Shown one piece after another: positions 1-5,451 of a stretch of 7,603 nt of DNA; the stretch's first letter is position 1; every line of letters begins with the position of its first letter. The DNA is taken from contig JAOUNV010000071.1 in assembly GCA_029880775.1 (NCBI GenBank), positions 1 through 7,603 on the forward strand. Reading direction: 5' to 3'. The translations under genes and the position numbers were made by a program. The DNA comes from Nitrospinota bacterium (GTDB lineage Bacteria > Nitrospinota_A > UBA7883). The notes beneath the pieces are model-generated. The model worked only from the letters and a program-made list of their open reading frames with translations, was not told the DNA's origin and made no database searches.

Positions 1-448
1 CGTTGCCCCGCAAGGAGACCACGTTAAGGTCTGGCCGAAGCCCCATGATCTGGGCCTGTCTGCGCAACGAGGAGGTGCCCACTTTAGCGCCCTGGGGCAG
101 GTCCGCCACGCTCTTGGCCTCCCTGGCCAGGAATGCGTCTCTGGGGTCCTCTCTATCACAGATCACGGCGATTTCCAGTTGGTCCGGCAGCTCCGTGGGG
201 ACATCCTTCATGGAGTGGACCGCCACGTCAATAGTCCCGTCGATAAGCTCGTTTTCGATTTCCTTGACGAAGAGCCCCTTGCCACCCACCTTGGCCAGCG
301 GAACATCCAGGATCTTGTCCCCCTGGGTGTGGATGGTTTTTATAATCACCTTCGTCCCCGGATGGGTTTTCTCGATCTGTGTCCGGATGAAGTTGGCCTG
401 CCACAGCGCCAGCGGGCTGGCCCTGGTTCCTATCGTTAATTCGTTCAA
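1..448 (-). CDS. hemC: Porphobilinogen deaminase (hydroxymethylbilane synthase), N-terminal 149 residues; C-terminus off the left edge
   Basis: HemC polymerises four porphobilinogen molecules into hydroxymethylbilane in the cytoplasm, the step before uroporphyrinogen III. The 149 residues visible are about half of the usual 300-320. Seen: GTRASPLALWQ (residues 7-17), HTQGDK (40-45), the active-site stretch VHSMKDVP (77-84), EDPRDAF (100-106), GTSSLRRQAQ (124-133) and VVSLRGN at the edge. By family knowledge, K81, D82 and the R129-R130 pair match the cofactor- and substrate-binding residues. The cysteine that anchors the dipyrromethane cofactor lies in the missing C-terminal part. The start is TTG at 448-446, chosen because GGAGAG (460-455) sits 6 bases upstream and no in-frame ATG occurs between the hemA stop and this point. 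It follows hemA by 22 bases, so co-transcription is very likely. In related genomes uroporphyrinogen synthase or methyltransferase genes often follow. Confidence 0.96.
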   Translation of the reverse strand, partial: MNELTIGTRASPLALWQANFIRTQIEKTHPGTKVIIKTIHTQGDKILDVPLAKVGGKGLFVKEIENELIDGTIDVAVHSMKDVPTELPDQLEIAVICDREDPRDAFLAREAKSVADLPQGAKVGTSSLRRQAQIMGLRPDLNVVSLRGN

Positions 449-470
449 TATAAACTCTCCCTGGCGGCGG

Positions 471-1739
471 TTATTTATCCAGCCCGAAGAGGTAGCGGAC
501 CGCCTTTAGATAATTGTGCCCCTCTTCGGTTTCAGCTTTTCTTTTTAAGTTGGCTATCGGGTGGTGGATGATCTTGTTTATCATAGACTGAGTCATTCTG
601 TCGATCGACTCCCGGTCCTCCGCGGAGAGGGCGCCCAGCCTGTTCAATGTCTTCTCCACCTCAGCCTTTCGGATCGCCTCCACATTCTGACGCAGAGCGA
701 TGATGGTGGGGGCCATCTCCAGCCGATCCAGCCACACGAAGAACTGCTCCACCTCGCCTTTGACGATCTCCTCGGCCCGCTGGGCCTCCCTGGCCCTTTC
801 CACCATGTTGGCCTCCACCACCTGGTGCAGGTCGTCAATGTTATACAGATAGCAGTTGTCAATCTCGTTTACGGAGGGCTCGATGTCGCGGGGGACGGCG
901 ATGTCGATAAAGAACATGGGGCGGTTTTGCCTCTGGCCGATCACATTTTCCGCCAGGTCGCGCCTGACCACAAAATGGGGCGCGCCGGTGGAGCTTATCA
1001 CTATGTCGCAACGTTTCAGCTCTTCGTGCAGGTGATCGAACTTCACCGCCTCGCCGTTGAACTGGACTGCCAGCTCCTTGGCCCGGTCATAGGTGCGGTT
1101 GGCCACCAGCACCGTCTCCACCCCCTGGGCCATCAAGTGTTTGACCGCCAGTTCGATCATCTCTCCCGCGCCGATCAACAGCGCAGTCTTCCCCTCCAGG
1201 TCGCCAAATATTTTTTTCGCCAGCTCCACTGCCGCAAAGGAGACAGAGACAGCGTTCTCGGCTATGCCGGTCTCCGTGCGGATACGCTTGGCCACATTGA
1301 AGCTTTGCTCGAACAGGCGGTTCATTATGGCGCCGGTGGCGGAATAATCTTTAGCGGCGCGATACGCCCCCTTCACCTGGCCCAGTATCTGCGGCTCCCC
1401 CACGATCATCGAATCGAGGCTGGAAGCCACCTTGAAAAGGTGCTCCACCGCGTCTTCCAGCACCAGCACATACGCAGCCCTGTCCAGGGCGGCCCGATCC
1501 ACCTCGTGATACCCGCACAAGAATCGCTTCAGCTCATCCACGCCACCTGTCACATCAGAGACTCTGGCGTATATCTCCGTCCTGTTGCAGGTGGAGAGCA
1601 CAACTTTTTCCCTCAGCCCTGGCGCTCGCTCCTCTAAAAGCCGGAGGTTTTCCTCCAGGGCCTTTTCCGAGATGGCCAGCTTCTCCCGCACTTCCACCGG
1701 CGCGGTCTTGTGATTTATTCCAAAAACTATCAGGTTCAT
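471..1739 (-). CDS. hemA: Glutamyl-tRNA reductase
   Basis: HemA reduces glutamyl-tRNA(Glu) with NADPH to glutamate-1-semialdehyde, the committed step of C5-pathway tetrapyrrole synthesis; HemL then forms 5-aminolevulinate. The 422-residue protein has the full family length. Seen: GINHKTAPVEVREK (7-20); LSTCNRTEIY with C51, which matches the catalytic cysteine that forms the thioester; H100 in EHLFKVASSLDSM; the signature VGEPQILGQVK (113-123); the nucleotide-binding loop LIGAGEM (188-194); DIAVPRDI (279-286); and a helical C-terminal dimerisation region from about residue 310 that contains HHPIANLKR. The start is ATG, 1 base after the stop of the upstream hemX-like gene, with only a weak ribosome binding site (an AAGTGA-like stretch), which suggests translational coupling. 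Its position between hemX-like and hemC resembles the Bacillus hemAXC cluster, with hemX placed first. Use of HemA implies the C5 pathway rather than the ALA synthase route. Confidence 0.98.
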   Translation of the reverse strand: MNLIVFGINHKTAPVEVREKLAISEKALEENLRLLEERAPGLREKVVLSTCNRTEIYARVSDVTGGVDELKRFLCGYHEVDRAALDRAAYVLVLEDAVEHLFKVASSLDSMIVGEPQILGQVKGAYRAAKDYSATGAIMNRLFEQSFNVAKRIRTETGIAENAVSVSFAAVELAKKIFGDLEGKTALLIGAGEMIELAVKHLMAQGVETVLVANRTYDRAKELAVQFNGEAVKFDHLHEELKRCDIVISSTGAPHFVVRRDLAENVIGQRQNRPMFFIDIAVPRDIEPSVNEIDNCYLYNIDDLHQVVEANMVERAREAQRAEEIVKGEVEQFFVWLDRLEMAPTIIALRQNVEAIRKAEVEKTLNRLGALSAEDRESIDRMTQSMINKIIHHPIANLKRKAETEEGHNYLKAVRYLFGLDK

Positions 1740-1740
1740 A

Positions 1741-2523
1741 TCACTTGCTCAAATGGGCCAACAAAGACATGGCCACCATGACGAACACCACGATCCCAAG
1801 AGTGGCTTCCCTGCGTCCTCGCCACCCCAGCGCGGCCCGGCCTGCGCTGGCCATCGCGAACACCACCCAGCCTAGTATCAGCAGGGCGGTGGAGCCATGT
1901 ATGGTTATGTCTCCATATTTCTGGTAGGACCACACCACCGCCGCCACAAAACCGACTGTATAGACAGGGAACCCCACTATGAGTCCCTTGCGGTTGATGT
2001 CGTCCAGAATGTCGAGCGACGGCAACCTATGGTACCACGCCCCGAACCTTTTCGCCTTAAGTTGCCGCTCCTGGATAAGGTACATCACCCCGGCGGCGAA
2101 AACCAGAGTGATGGCCCCGAAGGAAAGAAAGGAGGTGGTGCGGTGCAGGGTGAACCAGTATGCCTGTACCACCTGCGCCTCGGTCGCCTCCGGCGCCATG
2201 ATCAGCGCGACGAGGCTGAGCAGGAATCCCACAGGCGTCATGAACGCCCCCAACGGCTTTATCCTGTAATACCCCTCCGCCACCAGGAATATGCCGAACA
2301 CAATCCACGCGGCGAAAACGCAATACTCGAAGAAGTTGCCATATGGTCCATGGCCCGTCTCTATGGAGCGCATGACCATCCCGGCGGTCTGGAGCATAAA
2401 ACCAAGCGCGATCATGATGGTGGCCAGGATAAACAGGGAATGGCGGCGCAGCGCCAGATACAGAAGATACTTCAGCATCCCCAGGAAGAAGAGAAATGTG
2501 GCGATCACCAGCGGCGTGTTCAT
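1741..2523 (-). CDS. HemX/CcsA-family integral membrane protein (cytochrome c assembly family), haem motif degenerate
   Basis: A 260-residue inner-membrane protein with about eight hydrophobic segments (near 5-25, 30-52, 66-84, 94-112, 131-150, 183-199, 211-228, 242-257). Family membership shows in GHGPYGNFFEY (58-67), in LHRTTSFLSFG (126-136) followed by MYLIQERQLKAKR (147-159), and in the C-terminal GWRGRREATLG (233-243). True CcsA and CcmC proteins carry a tryptophan-rich WGxYWxWDPKE segment that handles haem; here the matching place reads WSYQKYGDITIHG (198-210), with only one tryptophan and no DPKE. H127 and H209 remain as possible haem ligands. Size, eight segments and position directly before hemA fit HemX, which in Bacillus affects HemA protein level, better than a cytochrome c synthetase subunit. 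ATG overlaps the sirC stop as ATGA; GGAGGAG lies 11-13 bases upstream. It could instead be a haem carrier; the function is inferred. Confidence 0.85.
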   Translation of the reverse strand: MNTPLVIATFLFFLGMLKYLLYLALRRHSLFILATIMIALGFMLQTAGMVMRSIETGHGPYGNFFEYCVFAAWIVFGIFLVAEGYYRIKPLGAFMTPVGFLLSLVALIMAPEATEAQVVQAYWFTLHRTTSFLSFGAITLVFAAGVMYLIQERQLKAKRFGAWYHRLPSLDILDDINRKGLIVGFPVYTVGFVAAVVWSYQKYGDITIHGSTALLILGWVVFAMASAGRAALGWRGRREATLGIVVFVMVAMSLLAHLSK

Positions 2524-3152
2524 CCCTTGACTATCTCCTCCACCCTCTTATGGGCCTCCTGCATGTCCCCTTTTTGCGCCAGCTCGAAAATGTCGGACTC
2601 GGCCAGGGTGTTGAACATTTCTTCCCGTTTCTTTTGGTCGTCAAACAGCCCAAGGACCCGCTGCCGAGCCTGGCCCATGATTTCCAGATACGGCGCCCAC
2701 TCCGGGCCGAATTCATTTTCCAGTTTTTTTCGCACCCGCTTGGCGATGGCGGGGGAATTGCCGGAAGTGCTGATGGCGATCACCAGATCGCCCCGCCGCA
2801 CCACCGAGGGGACGTAAAAGCCGCACAACTCCGGCTGGTCCACCACGTTCACCGGGATATTACGCGCCTTTGCTTCCTGGGCCACTTCCCGGTTCACATC
2901 ACTATTATCTGTGGAAGCGATGACCAGCGTGGCGCCATCCAGCGCCTGGGGGGTGAACGTTCCCTCTACCCATTGCGCGTCACCTTTTTCAACCTGCTCC
3001 ATGGCCGCAGGGCAAAGCTTCGGCGCCACCACCGCCACTGCGGCGTCTGCGGCGCGCAACCCGGCGATTTTCCTGGCGGCGACCTCACCGCCCCCCACCA
3101 CCACGCATCTGGCCCCGGCCAGGCTCAGGAACACAGGGTAGAGCCCGTTCAT
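2520..3152 (-). CDS. sirC: Precorrin-2 dehydrogenase / sirohydrochlorin ferrochelatase (CysG N-terminal-type, single-function length)
   Basis: This enzyme oxidises precorrin-2 to sirohydrochlorin with NAD+; CysG- and Met8-type proteins also insert iron to give siroheme. The 210-residue protein corresponds to the N-terminal half of CysG. Seen: the dinucleotide-binding glycine loop VVVGGGEVAARK (17-28); STDNSDVN (80-87); VNVVDQPE (101-108), where D105 lines up with the catalytic aspartate D104 of Salmonella CysG; and ISTSGNSPAIAKRVRKKLE (127-145). T129 stands where CysG has its phosphorylated S128. The CysG C-terminal methyltransferase domain is absent, so a separate uroporphyrinogen III methyltransferase is required. 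The open frame extends 79 codons further upstream, but ATG at 3152 is chosen: the protein then begins exactly where the family does, AGGG lies 6 bases upstream, and the start overlaps the nrdR stop as ATGA. It may act as dehydrogenase only, as Bacillus SirC does, or as both dehydrogenase and chelatase. Confidence 0.93.
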   Translation of the reverse strand: MNGLYPVFLSLAGARCVVVGGGEVAARKIAGLRAADAAVAVVAPKLCPAAMEQVEKGDAQWVEGTFTPQALDGATLVIASTDNSDVNREVAQEAKARNIPVNVVDQPELCGFYVPSVVRRGDLVIAISTSGNSPAIAKRVRKKLENEFGPEWAPYLEIMGQARQRVLGLFDDQKKREEMFNTLAESDIFELAQKGDMQEAHKRVEEIVKG

Positions 3153-3607
3153 TTGCGCCCTTTCACAAGAGAGTTCAGCTCCTCCACGAACTCGTTCACA
3201 TCTCGAAAATCCTTGTACACAGAGGCGAACCGCACGTACGCCACGTCGTCGAGCTTTTTCAAGCCTTGCATTACCACCTCTCCGATGATCTGACAGGGGA
3301 CTTCCGGCTCGCCTGTCTCCAGGGCCGCCCGCACAGCCTGTTCCACCAGCTCGGCTCTGTCCTCCGCGGAGACTGACCTTTTGTGGCAAGCTTTCTCGAC
3401 ACCGTCCCGGATCTTCTGACGATTAAACGCCTGTCGCTCGCCGTTTTTTTTCACCACCAGCGGCAGGCTCTCTTCGATCTTCTCGTATGTGGTGAATCTG
3501 CGCCCGCAACTGACGCACTCCCGGCGTCGGCGGATCATGTCCTCCTCTCGGGAGAGCCGGGAGTCGATCACCTTACTGTCGGCGGTGTTGCATGCCGGGC
3601 ATTTCAT
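3149..3607 (-). CDS. nrdR: Transcriptional repressor NrdR
   Basis: NrdR senses ATP/dATP through its ATP-cone and represses ribonucleotide reductase genes by binding NrdR boxes. The 152-residue length is typical. Seen: an N-terminal zinc ribbon with C3 and C6 (MKCPAC) and C31 and C34 (CVSCGRRFTTYE), carrying the conserved basic run RRRREC, and an ATP-cone domain from about 49 to 139 that starts VVKKNGERQAFNRQKI and ends VAYVRFASVYKDF. The ATG start puts the first zinc cysteine at residue 3, as in the family; the ribosome binding site is weak (GGAT about 10 bases upstream). Its stop overlaps the sirC start (ATGA) and rpiB ends 52 bases upstream, so it sits between a sugar-phosphate isomerase and tetrapyrrole genes. 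No nrd gene is present, so its targets lie elsewhere. Confidence 0.97.
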   Translation of the reverse strand: MKCPACNTADSKVIDSRLSREEDMIRRRRECVSCGRRFTTYEKIEESLPLVVKKNGERQAFNRQKIRDGVEKACHKRSVSAEDRAELVEQAVRAALETGEPEVPCQIIGEVVMQGLKKLDDVAYVRFASVYKDFRDVNEFVEELNSLVKGRK

Positions 3608-3659
3608 CAGGCGCTATCCGCGCAGCGACCCGGCTCCCAGGCGCTTGGGTGAGGATGGG

Positions 3660-4157
3660 TCATTTAACTTCCTTGCTCGCCGAGTCACCGTTCTTTGTCT
3701 CAATGTCGCTGATTTTCTGGATCCGCTTGTTATGCCTTCCCCCCTCAAATGGAGTGTTGAGCCATGTCTCCAGGATATCGTACGCGGTTTCCTCGCCGGT
3801 GGTTCTGCCGCCAAGAACTAACACGTTGGAATTGTTATGCATCCGGCTCATCCTGGCGGTATAGTTGTCATACACCGGCGCAGCGCGCACACCAGGCCAT
3901 TTATTAGCGGCGATGCTCATGCCGATGCCTGTGCCGCACAACAGAATACCCCTTTTGTATTTCTTTTCGCTCACGGCGCGGGCCACTTTGGTGGCATAGT
4001 CTGGATAGTCCACAGATTCGGCGGAGTGGGTACCCATATCCACCGTTTCAAAGCCCAGTTTTTCCAGCCGGGCTATCAATTTCGCCTTCAACTCGAACGC
4101 GCCATGGTCCGAGGCGATAACAATAGTGCTCTTTTCCACGGATAAGCTAACCACCAT
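3660..4157 (-). CDS. rpiB: Ribose-5-phosphate isomerase B (RpiB/LacAB family)
   Basis: RpiB interconverts ribose 5-phosphate and ribulose 5-phosphate in the non-oxidative pentose phosphate pathway. Seen (numbering from the ATG at 4157, 165 residues): IASDHGAFELK with D17 and H18; GTHSAESVDYPDYA (42-55); GILLCGTGIGMSIAANK, where C74 matches the catalytic cysteine; RMHNNSNVLVLGGRTTG (102-118), with the conserved histidine; and FEGGRHNKRI near the end. A polar tail of about 15 residues follows. An in-frame ATG at 4184 is rejected because it lies inside the -10 box of the promoter found here. GTG at 4139 (VEKSTIVIASDH), giving 159 residues, is a real alternative, since RpiB proteins usually start only a few residues before the first strand; neither start has a strong ribosome binding site. 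First gene of the leftward cluster; nrdR follows after 52 bases. LacA/LacB-type or allose-phosphate isomerase activity cannot be excluded. Confidence 0.95.
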   Translation of the reverse strand: MVVSLSVEKSTIVIASDHGAFELKAKLIARLEKLGFETVDMGTHSAESVDYPDYATKVARAVSEKKYKRGILLCGTGIGMSIAANKWPGVRAAPVYDNYTARMSRMHNNSNVLVLGGRTTGEETAYDILETWLNTPFEGGRHNKRIQKISDIETKNGDSASKEVK

Positions 4158-4182
4158 CTTGATATATAGTATTGATCCCCAC

Positions 4183-4211
4183 ATTATAATCCCTTAGTGG
4201 AGGTCTGTCAA
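4183..4211 (-). promoter_or_regulatory. Consensus sigma-70-type promoter for the rpiB-nrdR-tetrapyrrole cluster
   Basis: On the minus strand a perfect TTGACA (4211-4206) is separated by exactly 17 bases from a perfect TATAAT (4188-4183). Transcription would begin near 4176, giving a leader of about 20 bases to the rpiB ATG at 4157. All six bases match in both hexamers at optimal spacing, which is rare by chance, and the site is correctly placed and oriented ahead of the first gene. A strong, constitutive activity is inferred. Confidence 0.8.
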
Positions 4212-4218
4212 AACAGCG

Positions 4219-4228
4219 ATATTCAGCG
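4219..4228. repeat. First copy of the 10-base direct repeat ATATTCAGCG
   Basis: ATATTCAGCG occurs here and again at 4332-4341, in the same orientation, within the rpiB/mreB intergenic region. This copy lies just upstream of the rpiB -35 box. It is preceded by CAGCG at 4214-4218, so the pentamer CAGCG recurs at a 10-base period. The repeat may be an operator for the divergent promoters or a coincidence; no protein is implicated. Confidence 0.35.
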
Positions 4229-4244
4229 GTAAATCCGAAAATAA

Positions 4245-4271
4245 TTGTAAAATCAGGCCGAATGGTATAGC
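4245..4271 (+). promoter_or_regulatory. Weak candidate forward promoter for mreBCD
   Basis: TTGTAA (4245-4250) resembles a -35 box. TATAGC (4266-4271), preceded by TG and one base, resembles an extended -10 (TGnTATAnT). The spacing of 15 is short, and each hexamer matches consensus at four of six positions. No better forward promoter was found between 4185 and 4377, so this is offered only as the best candidate. It would give an mreB leader of about 100 bases that includes the hairpin at 4336-4361. Confidence 0.3.
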
Positions 4272-4331
4272 TTATTCCATTGGGCTGGGCTGTTGATTCT
4301 CTGGAGCTATGGTCTGCCTCTGACTGTGACA

Positions 4332-4341
4332 ATATTCAGCG
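4332..4341. repeat. Second copy of the 10-base direct repeat ATATTCAGCG
   Basis: An identical copy of the decamer at 4219-4228, 113 bases away. Its 3' part overlaps the 5' arm of the terminator-like hairpin before mreB, so protein binding and hairpin formation could interfere with each other. This is speculative. Confidence 0.35.
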
Positions 4342-4361
4342 CCTCCAGGCGCCGGTTTTTT
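4336..4361 (+). terminator. Terminator-like hairpin in the mreB leader (possible attenuator)
   Basis: The arms GCGCC (4339-4343) and GGCGC (4348-4352) form a GC-only stem around the loop TCCA. It can extend outward past one A/C mismatch by C4337-G4354 and T4336-G4355. Six T residues (4356-4361) follow at once. This is the layout of an intrinsic terminator, yet it ends only 16 bases before the mreB start codon and no forward gene lies upstream in this window. Attenuation of mreB, or the stop of a short leader RNA, is inferred. Formation in vivo is unproven and the stem is short. Confidence 0.45.
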
Positions 4362-4365
4362 CGAT

Positions 4366-4372
4366 AAAGGAG
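4366..4372 (+). promoter_or_regulatory. mreB ribosome binding site AAAGGAG, which decides the start
   Basis: AAAGGAG lies 5 bases before ATG 4378 and only 2 bases before the in-frame GTG at 4375. The spacing favours the ATG, giving an MreB that begins MVFDSLWG. Confidence 0.8.
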
Positions 4373-4377
4373 TAGTG

Positions 4378-5400
4378 ATGGTTTTCGATTCCCTTTGGGG
4401 TCTCTTTTCTTCCGATCTTGCCATAGATCTGGGTACTGCCAACACGCTGGTCAGCCTGAAGGGCAAGGGTATAGTGTTGCGGGAACCTTCTGTGGTGGCC
4501 ATCCATGCGGAGAGCAAGGAAGTGCTGGCCGTGGGCTCTGAAGCGAAAAAGATGCTGGGAAAAACCCCCGGTAACATCATCGCCACCCGACCGATGAAGG
4601 ATGGAGTCATCGCCAACTTCGAGGTTTGCGAGGCGATGATACGGTACTTTATCCACAAGGTGCACAACCGCAATAACATGGTCCGCTCCCGGGTGCTGAT
4701 TGCCGTTCCTTCCGGCATCACTCAGGTGGAAAAACGGGCCGTGCGGGACGCCGCCATGAACGCGGACGCCAGGGAAGTGTACCTGATTGAGGAGCCTATG
4801 GCTGCGGCCATCGGCGTGGGGCTCCCCATCTCCGAGGCCACGGGAAACATGATCATAGATATCGGAGGGGGCACCACGGAAGTGGCGGTGATATCCCTGT
4901 CCGGCATTGTCTATTCCCGCTCTGTGCGAGTGGCGGGCGATGAAATGGACGAGGCGATCATAAGCTATACCAAGCGCAAGTATAACCTGCTCCTGGGCGA
5001 GCAGACTGCCGAGGAGGTGAAGATAAACATAGGGACCGCCTATCCTCCGGATAAGGAACTGACGATGGAGGTAAAAGGGCGCGATCTGATGAGCGGTATC
5101 CCCAAAACCCTGTTGCTCACCGACACTGAAGTGCGAGAGGCTCTGGCCGAGCCGATCTCCGCCGTGGTGGAAGCGGTAAGGACGGCCCTGGAGCGCACCC
5201 CCCCGGAGTTGGCTTCCGATATCGTGGACAAGGGTATCCTGTTGGCGGGGGGCGGGTCGATGCTTCAGGGGCTCGATTCATTACTGCGAAATGAGACCTC
5301 GCTTCCGATTATCCTGGCCGATGAGCCACTAACGGCGGTGGTGCGGGGAGCGGGTGTCGCGATGGAAAACCCGGACTTGCTGCGAAGCGTCACCATATAG
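4378..5400 (+). CDS. mreB: Rod shape-determining protein MreB (bacterial actin)
   Basis: MreB is an actin-like ATPase that forms membrane-bound filaments under the inner membrane and guides the elongasome in lateral wall synthesis. The 340-residue length is normal. Seen: the first phosphate loop IDLGTANTLV (16-25); IEEPMAAAIG (137-146), with the glutamate linked to ATP hydrolysis; the second phosphate loop DIGGGTTEVAV (161-171); and the adenosine motif GILLAGGGSMLQGLD (286-300). The N-terminus MVFDSLWGLFSSD can form a hydrophobic, amphipathic helix, the membrane anchor known from Gram-negative MreB. The start is ATG 4378, preferred over GTG 4375 because of the spacing from AAAGGAG. It heads mreBCD; mreC follows after 51 bases in the same reading frame, with the mreB TAG as the only stop between them. 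A forward promoter is not clear, and a terminator-like hairpin stands directly before the ribosome binding site. Confidence 0.98.
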   Translation: MVFDSLWGLFSSDLAIDLGTANTLVSLKGKGIVLREPSVVAIHAESKEVLAVGSEAKKMLGKTPGNIIATRPMKDGVIANFEVCEAMIRYFIHKVHNRNNMVRSRVLIAVPSGITQVEKRAVRDAAMNADAREVYLIEEPMAAAIGVGLPISEATGNMIIDIGGGTTEVAVISLSGIVYSRSVRVAGDEMDEAIISYTKRKYNLLLGEQTAEEVKINIGTAYPPDKELTMEVKGRDLMSGIPKTLLLTDTEVREALAEPISAVVEAVRTALERTPPELASDIVDKGILLAGGGSMLQGLDSLLRNETSLPIILADEPLTAVVRGAGVAMENPDLLRSVTI

Positions 5401-5408
5401 ATTGCCAA

Positions 5409-5440
5409 CGGTCCCAGAGCTTTTGCCGGGCCGCCTTTTT
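5409..5440 (+). terminator. Weak hairpin plus T-run between mreB and mreC
   Basis: CGG-T-CCC (5409-5415) can pair with GGGCCG (5428-5433), with a one-base bulge and a 12-base loop; CC and five T residues (5436-5440) follow. If real it would be a leaky terminator lowering mreC and mreD transcription below that of mreB. The stem is imperfect, so it could equally be chance in GC-rich DNA. Confidence 0.25.
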
Positions 5441-5451
5441 CGGATCATCGT

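Noticed and set aside
561..1637. 358-codon open frame on the plus strand opposite hemA
   Set aside because: It is wholly antisense to a clear full-length hemA. The translation has no recognisable domain and is rich in H, L and G, as expected from the complement of GC-rich codons.
1897..2817. 306-codon open frame on the plus strand opposite the hemX-like and sirC genes
   Set aside because: It spans two real genes on the other strand, has low-complexity charged composition and shows no family signature.
2496..3293. 265-codon open frame on the plus strand opposite sirC
   Set aside because: Antisense shadow of sirC and the nrdR end; no ribosome binding site and no recognisable motif.
3153..3389. 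79-codon N-terminal extension of sirC in the same frame
   Set aside because: It lies within nrdR, has no family similarity, and the family start fits ATG 3152 with its ribosome binding site and ATGA overlap.
3608..3645. Direct repeat CAGGCGCT at 3608-3615 and 3638-3645, between rpiB and nrdR
   Set aside because: Eight GC-rich bases repeated at a 30-base distance are easily expected by chance; no other regulatory signal is associated.
4158..4184. Upstream ATG for rpiB at 4184, preceded by AAGGG
   Set aside because: It sits inside the TATAAT box of a perfect promoter, so it would not be on the transcript, and the added residues MWGSILYIK are not family-like.
4272..4721. Minus-strand open frames overlapping the mreB 5' end and the intergenic region
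   Set aside because: They are antisense to mreB, lack family signatures, and most of their length is the complement of conserved MreB codons.
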